A stretch of DNA of 64,000 nucleotides from Leptodactylus fallax. Its lineage: Eukaryota > Chordata > Amphibia > Anura > Leptodactylidae. The position numbers were made by a program, and so were the translations under genes. Positions 23,786 through 36,215 of this stretch are shown in pieces. The notes under the pieces were generated by a model, which searched no databases, was not told the DNA's origin, and worked only from the letters and a program-made list of their open reading frames with translations. The stretch covers positions 2,790,001 through 2,854,000 of the forward strand of contig CAMRHE010000115.1 of NCBI GenBank assembly GCA_947044405.1, read 5' to 3'. Within the stretch, counting starts at the first letter, position 1; each line of letters opens with the position of its first letter.

Positions 23786-24476
23786 GGCCTTCACCACCTT
23801 CCATAATCATCACAATTGTAAAACAAGATTTTCATAGGCAAATACTCATAAAACAAAAGGGTTTTCCCCACACTGGACACTAATGCCCGATTGCTGTAGG
23901 TCTGACCGCTGGGGACCCCAGACAATCATAAAACAGGGGCCACATTGCGTGCCCTATGTGAATGGAGAGGCAGTGCGCATGAGTGGCCAATGCTCCATTC
24001 ACTTCTGTGGGACTTCCTGGATGGTAATATTTTATTTGCTCAATATAAAAGTCCCAAAAACACCCCTTTCATGGACAACCAAGCTACCAGTAAAAATATA
24101 AAGGGCTGAGACTAAACCTGGTCTATTGACTCCACCACTGAAAGTTTTGATGCAATGTGCAAAATGGCCTCACTGACTTGACTCCAACTGATCATTACTG
24201 CCACCCCTGGCATCGGGAGCACATGCTCCTTCAGACCCACCTTAGCTACGGTATGTTTGCAGCTTGACATAGTAATAATGCCAACCAAGACTGGGTCTAT
24301 AATGTTCAGTAGAGGAAAATCTCGCAGGTTAGTTCAGAATAGAATTAAAAATGGACATGGATTTGTTTTGTACAGCAGATGGTGGGCGCTCAAAACACTT
24401 TCCTTTGTGGTCCAAAATACCTTATTCTATAACAAATGTATGCAGAGCGACCATATACAACCCCTTTTTCTGATTT

Positions 24477-25066
24477 AGGCTGAGGGTCCACGTTGCAGAA
24501 ACACAGCTTCTTTTGTTACGTTTTTTTTTTTAGCTGAATTCAGCGCACTGTCGGCTTTCCTATTATATGCCCTGGTGGAGGAGATATCAGTGCCGTTAGT
24601 TTCCACACCAATCTCTCCCCACTGTCAGAAGGGCGTTCCTGACAGTCTAGTGTCATCGCTGGGCTGTGAGGAACGCCCCCCTGACAGTACTCGTCCATAG
24701 ACTTGTACCGGGGGGTTGTTACTCATAGCTCAGCATCATCGCAGGGCGGTAAGGAATGCCCTCTCTGACAGTACAAGGCTATGTTAGAGTACTGTCAGAG
24801 GGGGCGTTCCTTACCGCCCTGCGATGATGCTGAGCTATGAGGAACAACCCCCCAGTACAAGTCTATGGACGAGTACTGTCAGGGGGGCGTTCCCTCACAG
24901 CTCAGCGATGACACTAGACTGTCAGGAACGCCCTTCTGACAGTGGGAAGAGATTGGTGCCGAAACAAACGACACTGATATCTCCTCCACCGGGGCACATA
25001 ACAGGAAAGCCTTTCTAGTGGTATATAAAACCACACTTTTATGAGGACATGAAAGGTCCTCTTTAA
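24477..25066. repeat. Large palindromic element joined to a MITE stub
   Basis: 24,477-24,530 is a truncated, diverged left end of the MITE seen whole at 10,024-10,230 (TAGGCTGAGGGTCCACGTTG). The rest is a foldback of the family at 10,233-10,690, with arms of about 230 bases folding about position 24,782: CAGTACTCGTCCATAGACTT on the left mirrors AAGTCTATGGACGAGTACTG on the right, and CCTTACCGCCCTGCGATGAT mirrors ATCATCGCAGGGCGGTAAGG. The right end is GGACATGAAAGGTCCTCTTT; the left terminal repeat is missing. Confidence 0.75.
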
Positions 25067-25284
25067 GCCAGTTTACTGGAGTACAAGGCATGAAAAAAGT
25101 AGCAATTTTTGGCAAATGCTGGGGGTTTTGCACAAAAATTGTGACTTTTTGCCTTTTGTGCCATGCTGCCACTTTTATAAAAAAGTGCTTGTGACAACAC
25201 GCAGGGTAACAAGGCAATCCGTGTGAACATTGTCGTTCAGAAAGGAACTCACCCATCAAATGGAATCAGCAAGGCTTCTGACAC

Positions 25285-25370
25285 TCAAGTAAGATGAACA
25301 TTTTAAGTTTATTGAAAGAACAATCCACAAAACAAAGTAACGTTTCAGTCTGATTTGGACCTTCTTCAGA
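25285..25370 (-). repeat. Short interspersed repeat with GAAACGTT motif
   Basis: Reverse strand reads CTGAAGAAGGTCCAAATCAG then ACTGAAACGTTACTTTG and AATAAACTTAAAATG. This kind of sequence is common in vertebrate genomes as the end of an interspersed repeat; I cannot name the family with confidence. From 25,371 to 26,100 I see only spacer. Confidence 0.45.
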
Positions 25371-26104
25371 CACTCCCAGTGGCTAGTCCGCTTTCCTCCC
25401 ACACTACTCTATTTATCTTGGCAATCCAATTGTCTCAAGGTCTAAATTGGGCTCAAACTTTGTTTTTTGGATTGCTAGTCCAATAACACTTTAACTTTTC
25501 ATCTTACTGCACTTGACGTCAAGTGACTGGATCATGGTGGGCCAGGGTGGAGAGCCGCTTAGTAGTTCTGGTGCCGCTCCTGCCAGTGATTAAGACCGGC
25601 ATATAAAGCGCTGGACCTAATAAACTGGTGCCAATATGTTTAGAATTTATTTCAGCAACCTACTGAGTGAAAATTCTGCAAAACTGTTTCTAAACATTAT
25701 TTGACTTAATACTTTTAGCTGCCCATATTTTTTACATTATTTATATGTAAAAAGCCCAAATGGAGAATTAATGTTAAAAACCCTATAAATAAAAAATTAT
25801 TGTTTTAAAGAAATGTGGACCCATTGAACTGTAAAGAGAATGTAGGGATGTGGAATATTAGAAGCAAATTATTAAAAGGAATTCAATGAGCCATTGGAAA
25901 GTAGCCTTGAATTCCATATAGAGCAGTTGAGGCATTGTGATGTATCTCAGTACACAATGTCATAACCCTGACTTTCTCTTTCTCTAGGTGTGAATCATTG
26001 TCACCAATTCTTTTCTACATTATCATTGGGTGTAAAGGCCTAATATTTCTACAATGGGGTGGTGCAAGTAAAAAAACATTAATCAGTGTCGGGTTTTTGT
26101 GGAC

Positions 26105-28660
26105 TTTATGTAATAGTAATAATAATAATTTTATTTATATAGCACAAAACATATTCCGCAGCACTTTACATGAGAAATCAGAGGGTTCATGAACAAACAA
26201 TATTAGACATTACAATGTGACAAAATAATTAACATATCAAACAACAGAAAATAACAGCCCATTTCCCAAGAGTTTACAGTCTATGAGGAGATAGGGGCCA
26301 CGAGTGGTCAGATGGCTTGTTTGGTACAATGGTCCATATGAGGCCATATAACTCAAGCTTTATGAGCCATCACCAGCTATAGTATACAGATACTAAGTGC
26401 ATGGAGGGGTCAGATTCTGAGGAATAGAGTAGGAAGGATAGCTTAGGATAAGAAATGTTAGCTTAGAGTGAGGAAGTGTAGCACACTGTGATCAGGTCAC
26501 GTTATAAGCCTGCCTAACCAGATGTGACTTTAGGGCAGTTTCGAAGCTGCCATAGCTGGGAATTAATTGGATTGTCCGGGTTAAAGTGTTCCAGAGCACC
26601 GGTGCAGCTCGAGAAAAGTCTTGGAGACGGTAGTGAGATGTTCGGATAACAGAGGATGCAAGTCTAAGGTCATTGTCAGAAAACAGTGAAAAGGGAGGAA
26701 ATGTAGGGAGGCACCTCCCTAAGGATGTGATAATTTTATATTGTATTCTGTGATGGATGGGCAACCAGTGCAACGACTGACACAAGGTAGATGCGTCTAT
26801 GTACTGGTTTGATAAAAAGATGATTCTGGCGGCTGCAGTCAGGACGGATTGTAGTGGGGAGAGTTTAGTATGAGGAAGCCCAATTAGTAGAGAATTGCAA
26901 TAGTGAAGACGAGAGAGAATCAGAGCGACAATGAGGGTTTTTGATGTTTCCACAGTGAGAAAAGGGCGAATTCTAGAGATCTTTTTGAGATGGAAGTAGA
27001 CATGAGCATGCAAGTGTCTGAATATGTGGGGTGAAGGAGAGGTCTGAGTCAAATACAACCCCCGAGACAACAGGCATGCTGCTTCATTGTTATAGTAAAA
27101 CCACAAACAGAAATTCAGTTTTTAAAAGATTCGGTTTCAAGTAAAGAGACAGATGACATAAAGACATGATGTTAGAGACAGCAGAGAGACAGTCACTGGT
27201 GTTCTGTAGTAGTGCAGGGGTGAGGTCACGGGATGAGGTGTATAGTTGGGTATCATCAGCATAAAGATGGTATAAAAAGCCAAATCTGCGAATGGTTTGT
27301 GAATTTGTCTTTACAGTATGTAGTCGTGTTTTGAACAATGAGGTTTGTGACAAGTACCTACACCTTAGGGTTTTTGGAGAGAGAAGAGATAAGAGAGAGA
27401 TGAAGTATACTTGTTTGCAGAGGTGAAGGGCATAGTTATAGGCTTTGAGCATAAACTCAAAGTGGAGGAAATCTGCAGATGTGTTAGATTATCTCCACAG
27501 ACATTCAGCACATCTGGATACCTGCTGAAGAAGAGTGTGCCAAGGTTGCTGGTGTCTGTGTTGGGAGGTTCAAAGTTTTAGCGGTTTAGGGTGGTTTTGA
27601 GAGTCTCGATGTAGTGTTTGGGGGCCAGTTTAGGACAAGAGAGAGAAGAGATGGTGTAAAGTGATGACTGTAGGGTGTATAAGAGGTGCTGTGTGATTCC
27701 TATATATGTGGTAGGTCGGTATGTTTTGAGAAGGACAAGAGCCTTTAATAGTAAAGGAAAGAAGGTTGTGGTTGGAAATTGGTAGCTGAGAGTTAATAAA
27801 GTTAGAGACAGAACAGAGCCATGAGAAGACCAGATCAAGGATATTACCATCTTTGTTCTGGGAGAAGAAGTAAGTGGTGAGAGGTAAAGAGAGGCAGTTA
27901 GTGATAGAAGGTGAGAGGTGGATGGGGACACAGGGGTGTTAATGGGAATGTTAAAATCACCCATAATGAGGGTAGGAATTTCACAGGATAGGAAATAAAG
28001 AAGCCATGAAGCAAAGTGATCTAAGAATTGATAGGGTGAGCCAGGTAGATGACAGCTACTTGCAGGGAAAAGGGGCAGAAAATTCTGATAGTGTGGACCT
28101 CAAAAGAGGGGAAGGATAGTGATGGTACTGGGGAAATTACCTGAAAAGTGTATTAGTGGTGACAGAAGGACACCTAACTCTCTACCCTTTCAGGTCTAGG
28201 AGTGTGTGAAAATTGTAGGCCATCATAACAGAGAGCAGCAGGGGATGCGGTGTCAGGCTGTTTAATCCACATAATACTGTTTCTGTGTCAGCCAGCAGAT
28301 TAAAAGACTTTTAAGGAAGAGTTTGGAGGAAGAGGAGATGGGAGACAGAGAATATTAATAAAGTGAGCAGGGTTTCTTGCTGAAACAGGTAGAAAGTTGA
28401 GGTTAGCAAAAGAAGGAGGACCAGGGATTGAAGAGATGTCCCCTGCAGCCAGTAGAAGAAGAATGGAGAAAGACATCAGATGGTTTAGTGATTTTGAGAG
28501 TGTTTTTGTTGCACAGAAGCACAAGGTTGAGGAAGGTTGAGGAAGGTAAACAGAGAATAGGAGAATAGGAGAATAGGAGCTACACATAGACAAGGGAAGG
28601 AGAAAGGGACTGATGTGGATAGACATCACAGGAAGTGGCAATGGGCAGTAAGTTTAAAAG
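26105..28660 (-). mobile_element. L2-clade LINE, antisense, 3' end at left
   Basis: At the left, (AAT)n and TTTATTTATATAGCACAAAA with TTCCGCAGCACTTTACAT form the reverse of an L2-type 3' terminus. Moving right, the minus strand encodes the reverse transcriptase C-terminus, the YADD block, an APE-type endonuclease and a 2A-like N-terminal remnant, in proper order. 3' UTR lies at 26,105-26,490. The copy is long but has many frameshifts. The 5' limit is unclear because other repeats begin near 28,980. Confidence 0.88.
26492..28641 (-). pseudogene. L2 ORF2 remnant: 2A-like motif, endonuclease, reverse transcriptase
   Basis: The open blocks are 28,641-28,300, 27,964-27,578, 27,452-27,090 and 27,106-26,492, in at least three frames. 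From the N-terminus: AAGDISSIPGPP at 28,417-28,443, resembling the 2A-type motifs reported at the start of some CR1/L2 ORFs; endonuclease pieces ending MGDFNIP at 27,964; the reverse transcriptase catalytic block LYADDTQLY with YADD at 27,252-27,263; then RLHYCNSLL and SLHWLPIHHRIQYK, the conserved C-terminal block of L2/CR1 enzymes. It would nick target DNA and copy its own RNA. Stops and frame changes show it is dead. Confidence 0.87.
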
Positions 28661-28984
28661 GAAGCAACAAATAGAGTAATTGATTAAGAAACTTACAAGT
28701 TTTTTTTGGTGTGAGTATCCTGCTGACCTGTCTCCTGCCCTGTCTACTTGCCACGTTTAACTGCATCAATTCCCACTTTTGGTTGATAGCAATAAGACTG
28801 GATGCACATGACCGAGTGTTCATCCAAGAAGGGGCTGATTTGGCAGTGGATTGCACTTGGATGACACTTGGAGTGACATCTAATTGTTGTCTAAGTGCAT
28901 TCTGTGATGCACTTACATCTATAGGGGCTTCCAATCCATTCTGTGCTGACACCAAACAGGACAGGACTTGCTCTGTTTTCATCA

Positions 28985-29125
28985 GAACATGATGTTGTAC
29001 CGTGTTAGCCATTGAAAGTAGTGGAAGAGTGAAGAAATCAGGCGATACCTTTTAGAGGCTAACTGAGTATATTTATAAGTAAGCTTTCAGGAGTACTCGC
29101 TCCCTTCATCAGACATGGTGTGATA
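28985..29125. repeat. Interspersed repeat, GTTGTACCGTGTTAGCC family, copy 1
   Basis: ATGTTGTACCGTGTTAGCCA, then AAATCAGGCGATACCTTTTA and AAGCTTTCAGGAGTACTCGC, end in CTCCCTTCATCAGACATG. The same sequence forms each arm of the foldback at 43,028-43,250. On the reverse strand it contains CTGATGAAGGGAG and CTCCTGAAAG. Confidence 0.75.
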
Positions 29126-29129
29126 CAAG

Positions 29130-31000
29130 AACTGAAAATTAACAGATTTTTATACACATGGTTTTCAAAGCATTTTAGAGTCCTTAAAAAAAATTGCAAT
29201 CTACGTAGAGAAGTTATTTACAACAGGTCAAAAAAACAGTCTGGAAACTTGTGGTGCGTGACGGAGGGATCAGTAATTCTTGCTGTTATCTGTTTGCTAT
29301 CAGGAGGTGATTTGTGTCCCTCACAGTTCATACATAGTTTGATTTGAAGCTGGCATGAATATTGAGTTCAGTTCATGGTCATCAGAACATATCATCAGAC
29401 ATCCCCTGGGATAGCACACTTGGATGTGTGCAAGGAGCCTTAGGGTTGAATAACCTCATGTCTATCCCCACACTTGTGACTCTCCTATACTATATCTACA
29501 TTTATAGGAGGAATATGCTAAGATGTAGTAATAAATTAGCTTGTCAAAAATAATCAATTAAACTAAACATATAAGCTAAGAAAACATTTCACAGAGTAAA
29601 TTCAGACTTGCAGATCTAGAATCATCATACAATTAGAAAGGGTTACAGCTACAAACAGAGACAACATCAGAGGTAACATCAGATGATTTAGGATGATGAG
29701 AATCCGTCATATACCATAAAATTAAACTTGCACAGGTGAGAGAGTGAAGTTTATGCAGACAGTTAAGGTGAAGTATGGAATTAGTACAACGTACATGCCT
29801 TGTGCAAGTTTTTTTGTGTTTATTGAGTTGGTTGGTTTTCACAACTAAAAAGTTTCAAACAAGCAGAATTATTAAATAAGTGGATAAAACACAAAAGATA
29901 ATAAGACAGTAGTATAGGAGTAGGTAACTGTGTAAATCCACAGCGGTAATAATTGCAGGTTATGAAGCAGACATCAGATACTGGCAGAGAGCACTAAGCT
30001 TATAGTACGATATTACAGAGAAACATATGGCGAGAGTAAACTCATAAACTCTGCTAGAGTAAAGTACCTTGGCGCAGAAAGTAGTAATGAAATGCAAAAC
30101 AAATGTGAGTTAGTAGAGAGAATAGCACCCCGGGGAATACTCTATAATAAAGGAAGAGAGGTCTTCTGCATAGAGCTGAGGTAGGATAGTAACTTGTAGC
30201 CCAAGAACAGCAATAAAAACTGTAAAGTAGGATGAGTATAAAAGAACTCCTAAACTCAAGTATAGTCAATGTACTCCTTGCACCACCTGCTCAAAGTGAT
30301 GGAATTCAGCCTTGGTCAGTCTGTATCTCAGGTCACGTGATGCAACCTACATTCTCTCGAATTCAATCATTCAGACCATGTTCACATGTTTACATCTCAA
30401 TCCCTAGCCCACTTCTCATAGGGGTTGGTGGAGTTTTTTGATTGCTTCAGACATGCACCAAACTCTCTCTAATATACCACCATGTTTCACCCACTAGAGA
30501 GTGGCTTACCCTTGCCTTTTCATATGCACCACAGAGCCTTATGTGCCAAAGCCTTGGTTTAATCTCCGCCACTGACTTGAGCACCTGCACAAAATGGTCA
30601 TGTGACCACAGGTCCTGCATGTAGGCAACACCAACAAGGGAAAGTCACAAGGAAAAGCCACCACCAATCCTTGATGTAACATCACATAACACATACCTAA
30701 TAAAAGGGAGTATAATATGACATTACAATAAAAGTGACCATTCCTTCAACCTCTGGACTGCAATAAAATGGTACCAAAGTGGATTCCTCTTAAAGTGTTC
30801 CACTATGTCACAAGTAGACCCAAACTGCTTTTGTCAACTTACTTATTCAAGAGCCAGTAAGTTTGATATACAACCTCTAGCAGGGATGTTATCATAGCTA
30901 ATAGGCCACTGGAGGAGAAGTTGATAGATATAAATCTTCAATGGGGGAATCCCTTCAGTTGAACTTTTAATTCCTAACTGGGTATTTAAAAATAGGTTTT
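29130..31000. other. Spacer without recognised gene
   Basis: No coding exon, RNA gene or named repeat was recognised; short open frames look random. Confidence 0.4.
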
Positions 31001-31007
31001 CTAACGC

Positions 31008-31268
31008 TAGGTTCACACCTGCGTTGGGGTTTCCATTCTTCGGGATCACTCAGGGACCCAAAAAATGTAAACCCAATTCACTTAAAAAGTGGTTACCTGC
31101 GGAAACCTGCGGACCCCATAGACTATCATGGGGTCTGCTGGGTTTCCATCCAAAAAAAGGCGGAGAGAAATATCTTGCTTGTAGGACTTTTTCTCTCGGC
31201 AGTTTTCAAGCAGAATGGGGTACAGAATCCCCGAACAGTCATCGAGCACAGATGTGAACCCATCCTTA
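31008..31268. repeat. MITE, CTAGGTTCACAC family, copy 1
   Basis: Left end GCTAGGTTCACACCTGCG and right end CAGATGTGAACCCATCCTTA are inverted. Shared internal landmarks are CTTAAAAAGTGGTTACCTGC, GGCGGAGAGAAA and GAATCCCCGAACAG. Other copies lie at 44,762-45,008 and 49,052-49,297. Confidence 0.7.
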
Positions 31269-31269
31269 G

Positions 31270-32660
31270 CCAAACAACCGCTTTATGGAGCTTGGCAATT
31301 CCAGGAGATATGGGGTATTTTCCTACCACTCATGTCCAGAGATAGAGATATTGGGATTCTTCCTCCCTCTCACAGCAGGACACAGAACTTGAAGAAAATT
31401 ATTTGGATGAAGAAAATCTTTAGAACAGGTCCAGTAGATATAAAACTTCCCATTACTAGTAATGTATTTACACACAGCCTGGATACTCTTACAATGGTTT
31501 ACCTTAGTGCCATAAGTTAACAAGATTATAAGTTTTACTATTACGTACTTGAATGTGCTGCTACAAAATAGTAATATAATCATGTAAATGCTGATAGGAT
31601 CTGTGTATAATAAAAATCCTTCAGAATATTTGTAGAGGCCACTTAAGTTGTTGCCTCTGGCAATTAAAAGATTGATGAAGCGTCTTTCTTTCTAATATGT
31701 AATAAAACAGAAGTGATACGGCCATAGAGAGAGCAGTGATATGGAGCACTCAGTACAGCCTGCAGCCCCAGCATAATGATCTGAAGACTGCGCCTACTGA
31801 GGTGAAATGACAAAAGTCTCAAAAGAAATGGAACAGGAATTTGTTTGGTAATGTTCTAGATCTTACAGATTTCAATCAAGAGGGAATATCAGACACCTTC
31901 CAAGTGTTTATTGCTCAGATAAATGAAAGAAACTACTTTTGCTTTATTGAGTTTAATATGAAATCATAGTGACGTCCAATGTGTGAGGAGAACTACAATG
32001 TGCGAGATGCCTCTGAGACGCAAATAGAGATTATTTGGTGCAGAGAACCGCAGCCCCGAATCATAATTCTGTCACAGTGGAGCTGTAAATTCTTATTTCT
32101 TATCATTTTCCTGCATCAAACACTGAAACTGGTATCTTGCAAACAATAATATTCTTATTGCTTTTTGCTTGTTATAACTGGGTATATTTTAACCATGAAT
32201 GCCATATACCAATGGACCAGGCGATCTCTAAATACAGACTGTAAAATATAGGTCTATTACAGTACTTGCATGTGCACTGATAGGTTGTCTCCCAAGTGAA
32301 GTACATGAGATGGTGGCAACAGGGCTGGACAAGGGCTGATTTGCACCCTGTGGGTTATTTTCTATTGATGCCCTTCTTCAATATTTACCCTATGCTGCCC
32401 TAATAATACAATACCTGAGAACCCAATGATAACCTATATTTTAAATGTCCTTCAGCCCTGCAATGTGACCCGATTATGGGTGTTGGAAACTAACCTCAGG
32501 ATACTCTATTCATACAATAGCATTAGTAGTAGTATTAAGTAGACTCAATAGTGTTAAAGTTGCCAAAAACATTCCCACCATTGCCGAATATTACCACAGT
32601 ACCTCATAGTAGTAAGTCTGTAGTGAACATGACCAGACTTTTTTTTATTTTCCAGTTTTT
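31270..32660. other. Spacer without recognised gene
   Basis: AT-rich, no coding exon or repeat recognised. Confidence 0.4.
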
Positions 32661-32664
32661 ATTT

Positions 32665-33182
32665 TCACTGGAAGCACCATTTAAATGATTCCTCTAAGTA
32701 TAAACAACATAGCATAAATGAATAGTACAGGTGAATATAAGAAACTTTGTAATATTTCTTATTAAAGAATTATGTTAGTGTATGAAGAGGGGAGGGGTGG
32801 AAGAGGCTTCTGTAAAAGACAATCATATAATTGCTGCTGTTAGATTCTGCTGCTCAGTGAGTCAGGGAGCACTTTGACACTGCTATGCTTGTAGATAAGA
32901 GGCTACTGGTGCAAAGAATCAGGAAATAAATCAATTAATCACCTGACAGTAATCTCCTACTCCCTCCTTCCCTCTCCATAGTGTGCTGCATGTGAGCTGG
33001 ATATGGAGATGGACCTCTATGTAAACAACAGTCTCAATGAAGATAAGAAGGAGGAAAGCAGATTAATAAGTGGTATAGGAAACATTTCCTTAATAAGATA
33101 TATTATCCTTAAGATATATTATAAAGTTTTTTGTATTCATCTGTACTATCTAGTTGTTTATAAATGGAGGTACGCTTTAACA
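32665..33182. repeat. Inverted-repeat element, GGTGAATATAAGAAACTTTG family, copy 1
   Basis: Contains CAGGTGAATATAAGAAACTT and, inverted near the right end, TATAAAGTTTTTTGTATTC with CATCTGTACTATCTAG. Copies with the same layout are at about 35,760-36,215 and 51,786-52,145. The centre holds CTCCCTCCTTCCCTCTCCAT and GAGGGGAGGGGTGGAAGAGG in opposite arms. Confidence 0.55.
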
Positions 33183-34080
33183 TCTTCAAAAGAAGTATTC
33201 TGCCCGAATCATCAGATTGCCATAGTTTGGAATGAAATGTGAAATTATTTTTTTTTTATTACTACTTACATACTTAGATTATTGTTAGGACATAATAACA
33301 TTAGGATGTAATAGAAATTAGGGTACATGCATGTGGTATTACCAATGAACAGAACCCTGTATAGTAGCATAGAGTCCCTCCTAGCACAGACCTGTAGGCA
33401 CTACTCATATTGTGCTTTTGTCCTCCTACAAGCAGTGCTTTTAGTTGAGAATTTCTCTACAATATAGTATTTTCCATAATTTTCTAAAAAAAAACAATTC
33501 TCCAAATTAATCTGTGATGAAAAATACAGAGTAACAGTACAGTATGAGTCATAGCTGACTATGGGGGCTGAATTACAGGTTTGTACAACCCTATTATGGT
33601 TGAGCGAATGTTTTAACTTACAAAGAACTTTTTACACTTTGAAGGTTATATCACAAAATGAAGGAGGGAAGATTCTAAAACTGAGACGTCTTATTGCCAA
33701 GAGTGGTAGGTGGTGATAAGCTTTCAAGAAAAGTGCCAGTCTTTGGCTTCTTGAAGACTAAAGAGAGTTCACTATATAAAAGGAGAAAGATAGACCAACT
33801 TGGTAATTAGATAAGCTTTGCTGTTAAGGATCTGAGTATTCAGTAGGTAAAAGGAGCGGATGACCTTCGTACACCTTGTTTGGCAAGTGATAAGAGAAAA
33901 ATGATTGAAGAAACTGAAAATGATAGAAATACAGTGTTTATAGTGAAAAAAACTGCTGGAATAAATAATTGCATCACAATTAGAACCACAACTTCCTTCC
34001 TAGTGAAAGTAATGTTTACCATCATCAGGGGTGTAACTATATTGGGTGCAGAGGCTACAGTAACACTTGGGTCTTAGTGC

Positions 34081-34425
34081 TTAAAGAGAACCTTTCATTG
34101 CCTCCAACAACTACTTGCCTGCTTCAATAGGTGCTGCTCCACTGATTCTGGTACAGCTAGAATTTTTTCTCTAGTCCCCACCATTCCTGAGCAATCATTT
34201 CTATTAGCTTCAACACAATTATTCTCTCTGTTGTCAGGTGGACGGTCTCTGTCTTTCTGCTCCAGCCCAGAACCGCCCAACTGACATTAGAGAGCATAAC
34301 TGAATTGAACCAAACAAAAATCATTGCTCAGGAATGGTGGGGGCTAGAGAAAAAAAAAAACAGTGCTTATTGAAGGTTGCAATGAGTTGGAATTGGTTGA
34401 GGTGTTTAAAGGTTCTCTTTAAGGG
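34081..34425. repeat. MITE with TTAAAGAGAACCTTTCA ends
   Basis: Left CTTAAAGAGAACCTTTCATT is mirrored by TTTAAAGGTTCTCTTTAAGG on the right. Internal arms also match: CCAGCCCAGAACC aside, ATCATTTCTATT and AATTTTTTCTCTAGTCCCCA correspond to TGGGGGCTAGAGAAAAAAAA. A TTAA target is possible. Confidence 0.7.
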
Positions 34426-34603
34426 GTGTCCAAAATTCCCTGTACAACTCAAGACACCAATTTCATAAATGGCACACAGTTGGTGGGGACACTGTTACAA
34501 ATTTTGAATTGGAGTCCTGGACCTTTAAAGTGTACTTAACCTTTCACATGACTTTTCAGGATAAGCTGTCATGTGTGTGTACATGAATATCTATATAACA
34601 TGT

Positions 34604-35705
34604 AATAATAATAATAATAATAATAGTAATTTAATAGTCCCACAATGGGGAAATTCAGTGTGTTACAGCAGCAAAGATAAGCAGATACAAATACAAATAC
34701 AACATGTACAGTAATGTTCCAAGGTAAGAGGCATTACATTGATAGCCGACAGACAGATAGGACGTAGCAGAGGGGGGGGGGGGATTTAACAGGCAGAGAA
34801 ATATTTCAGTTCTCTGTATGTAATGATCTCCGCTTAGGTCGGTGTTGGTTGTACAGCCTAACCGCGGTGGGGAGGAAAGACTTCCGATAGCGCTCCTTCT
34901 CACACCTAGGGTGGAGCAGTCGGTCACTGACAGTACTGCCCAGCGCGATCACAGTCTCATGCATGGGATGGGACTTCTTCTTCTGCATGGAGCACACCAC
35001 GGACAGTATCCTTTTGTCGCCCACCACCTGCACTGGGTCCAGTGGGCTCCCCAGGACAGAGCTGGCCCTTCTAATCAGCTTGTCAAGTTTATTTCTGTCC
35101 CTGGTTGATATACTGCTCCCCCAGCAGGCCACTCCAAAGAAGATGGCTGATGCCACTACCGAGTTGAAGAAAGTTCTAAGAAGTGCCCCCCGGATTCCAA
35201 AGGCTCTCAGCTTCCTAAGCAGGTAGAGCCTGCTGTGGCCCTTCCTGTACAGGGCCTCCATGTGATTTGCCCAGTCCAGCTTATTATTAAGGCGCAAACC
35301 CAGGTACTTATAGGTGTTCACAATCTCGATGCCCGTCCCCAGGATGTCCACTGGTTTAGGAGGGCATCTGCCTTTACGGAAGTCCACCACCATCTCCTTG
35401 GTCTTCCCCGCGTTAATCTTCAGGTGGTTCCGGTGGCACCAGTCCACAAAATCCTGGTTCAGTTCCCTGTACTCCCTGTTATCATCATCTGTGATGAGAC
35501 CCACTATTGCAGAGTCGTCAGAATACTTCTATAGGTAGCAGCTAGATGAGTTGCACCTAAAATCTGCAGTGTACAGTGTGAAGAGGAAAGGGGTGAGAAC
35601 CGTACCCTGAGGTGCCCCCGTATTACAGATCACGGTACCTGACACACAGTCTTGGGCTCTCACGTATTGAGGTCGATTTGTGAGGTAGTCTAGGATCCAG
35701 CATTT
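34604..35705 (-). mobile_element. Rex1-like LINE, 5'-truncated
   Basis: The left end is a TAA microsatellite then AATAGTCCCACAATGGGGAA, the reverse of a Rex1-type 3' terminus as I recall it. The minus strand encodes the second half of a reverse transcriptase. The element starts abruptly at about 35,705 within the coding region, as expected from incomplete reverse transcription. Confidence 0.8.
34806..35700 (-). pseudogene. Rex1-like reverse transcriptase, partial, one nonsense codon
   Basis: Reading from 35,700 downward: GAPQGTVLTPFLFTLY, the fingers/palm block B, then KYSDDSAIVG with the catalytic Asp pair at 35,514-35,525 (YSDD in place of the commoner YADD), then WCHRNHLKINAGKTKEM and YLGLRLNNKLDW, and the C-terminal region ending RRSLHTEN. 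A TAG at 35,529-35,531 directly precedes KYSDD and interrupts an otherwise open frame; after it 232 codons are open from 35,504 to 34,806. The endonuclease and N-terminal part are missing. Confidence 0.85.
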
Positions 35706-35759
35706 TTAGCAGTGTTCCCATTTGCAGGCTATATCTCTAATTGTGTAGACTAGCTGCTA

Positions 35760-36215
35760 TGATATCTCCCAGACTACACATAGAGAATAAGGGAAATTCT
35801 ATTCTCTAATTCTCTCACTCACTTACTCAGAAGCAACAGAAGTACAATATTTGACATTATTGAGATTAGAGAAGTACTGAGCAGTCGATCACTTGGGGTG
35901 AAATAGAAAATTTGCTAGTATCTGCAGAAGCCTTTTTACCTGTTTCTGTGTGTGTATCACTCAACTTCTACTCCCTACTCCTCCTCCCCTCTCTGTAGAC
36001 TTCTATAGGCTTCATGCAATTTCATGCTTCAGTTATTGGCAATTGGTCTTAGGAGACGAAAATAGATTCAGTAGAGGAAGGGTAGAAAAATAGGAGGAAA
36101 AGAGCCTGATAAATGGAGAAAGAAGCATTTTCCTCTGATAAATTATATTGCAAAGTATAGAAATATATTTCTTATATTCACCTGTACTATTTATTTATGC
36201 GAAGTTTGTTGAAAA
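35760..36215. repeat. Inverted-repeat element, GGTGAATATAAG family, copy 2
   Basis: Contains CTCCCTACTCCTCCTCCCCT and AGAAATATATTTCTTATATT followed by CACCTGTACTATTTATTT, matching the family at 32,665 and 51,786. Boundaries are approximate. Confidence 0.5.

Noticed and set aside
28626..29012. 128-codon minus-strand frame starting MANTVQHH
   Set aside because: Its start lies in the interspersed repeat at 28,985-29,125 and no domain is visible; considered as a possible L2 ORF1 but without support.
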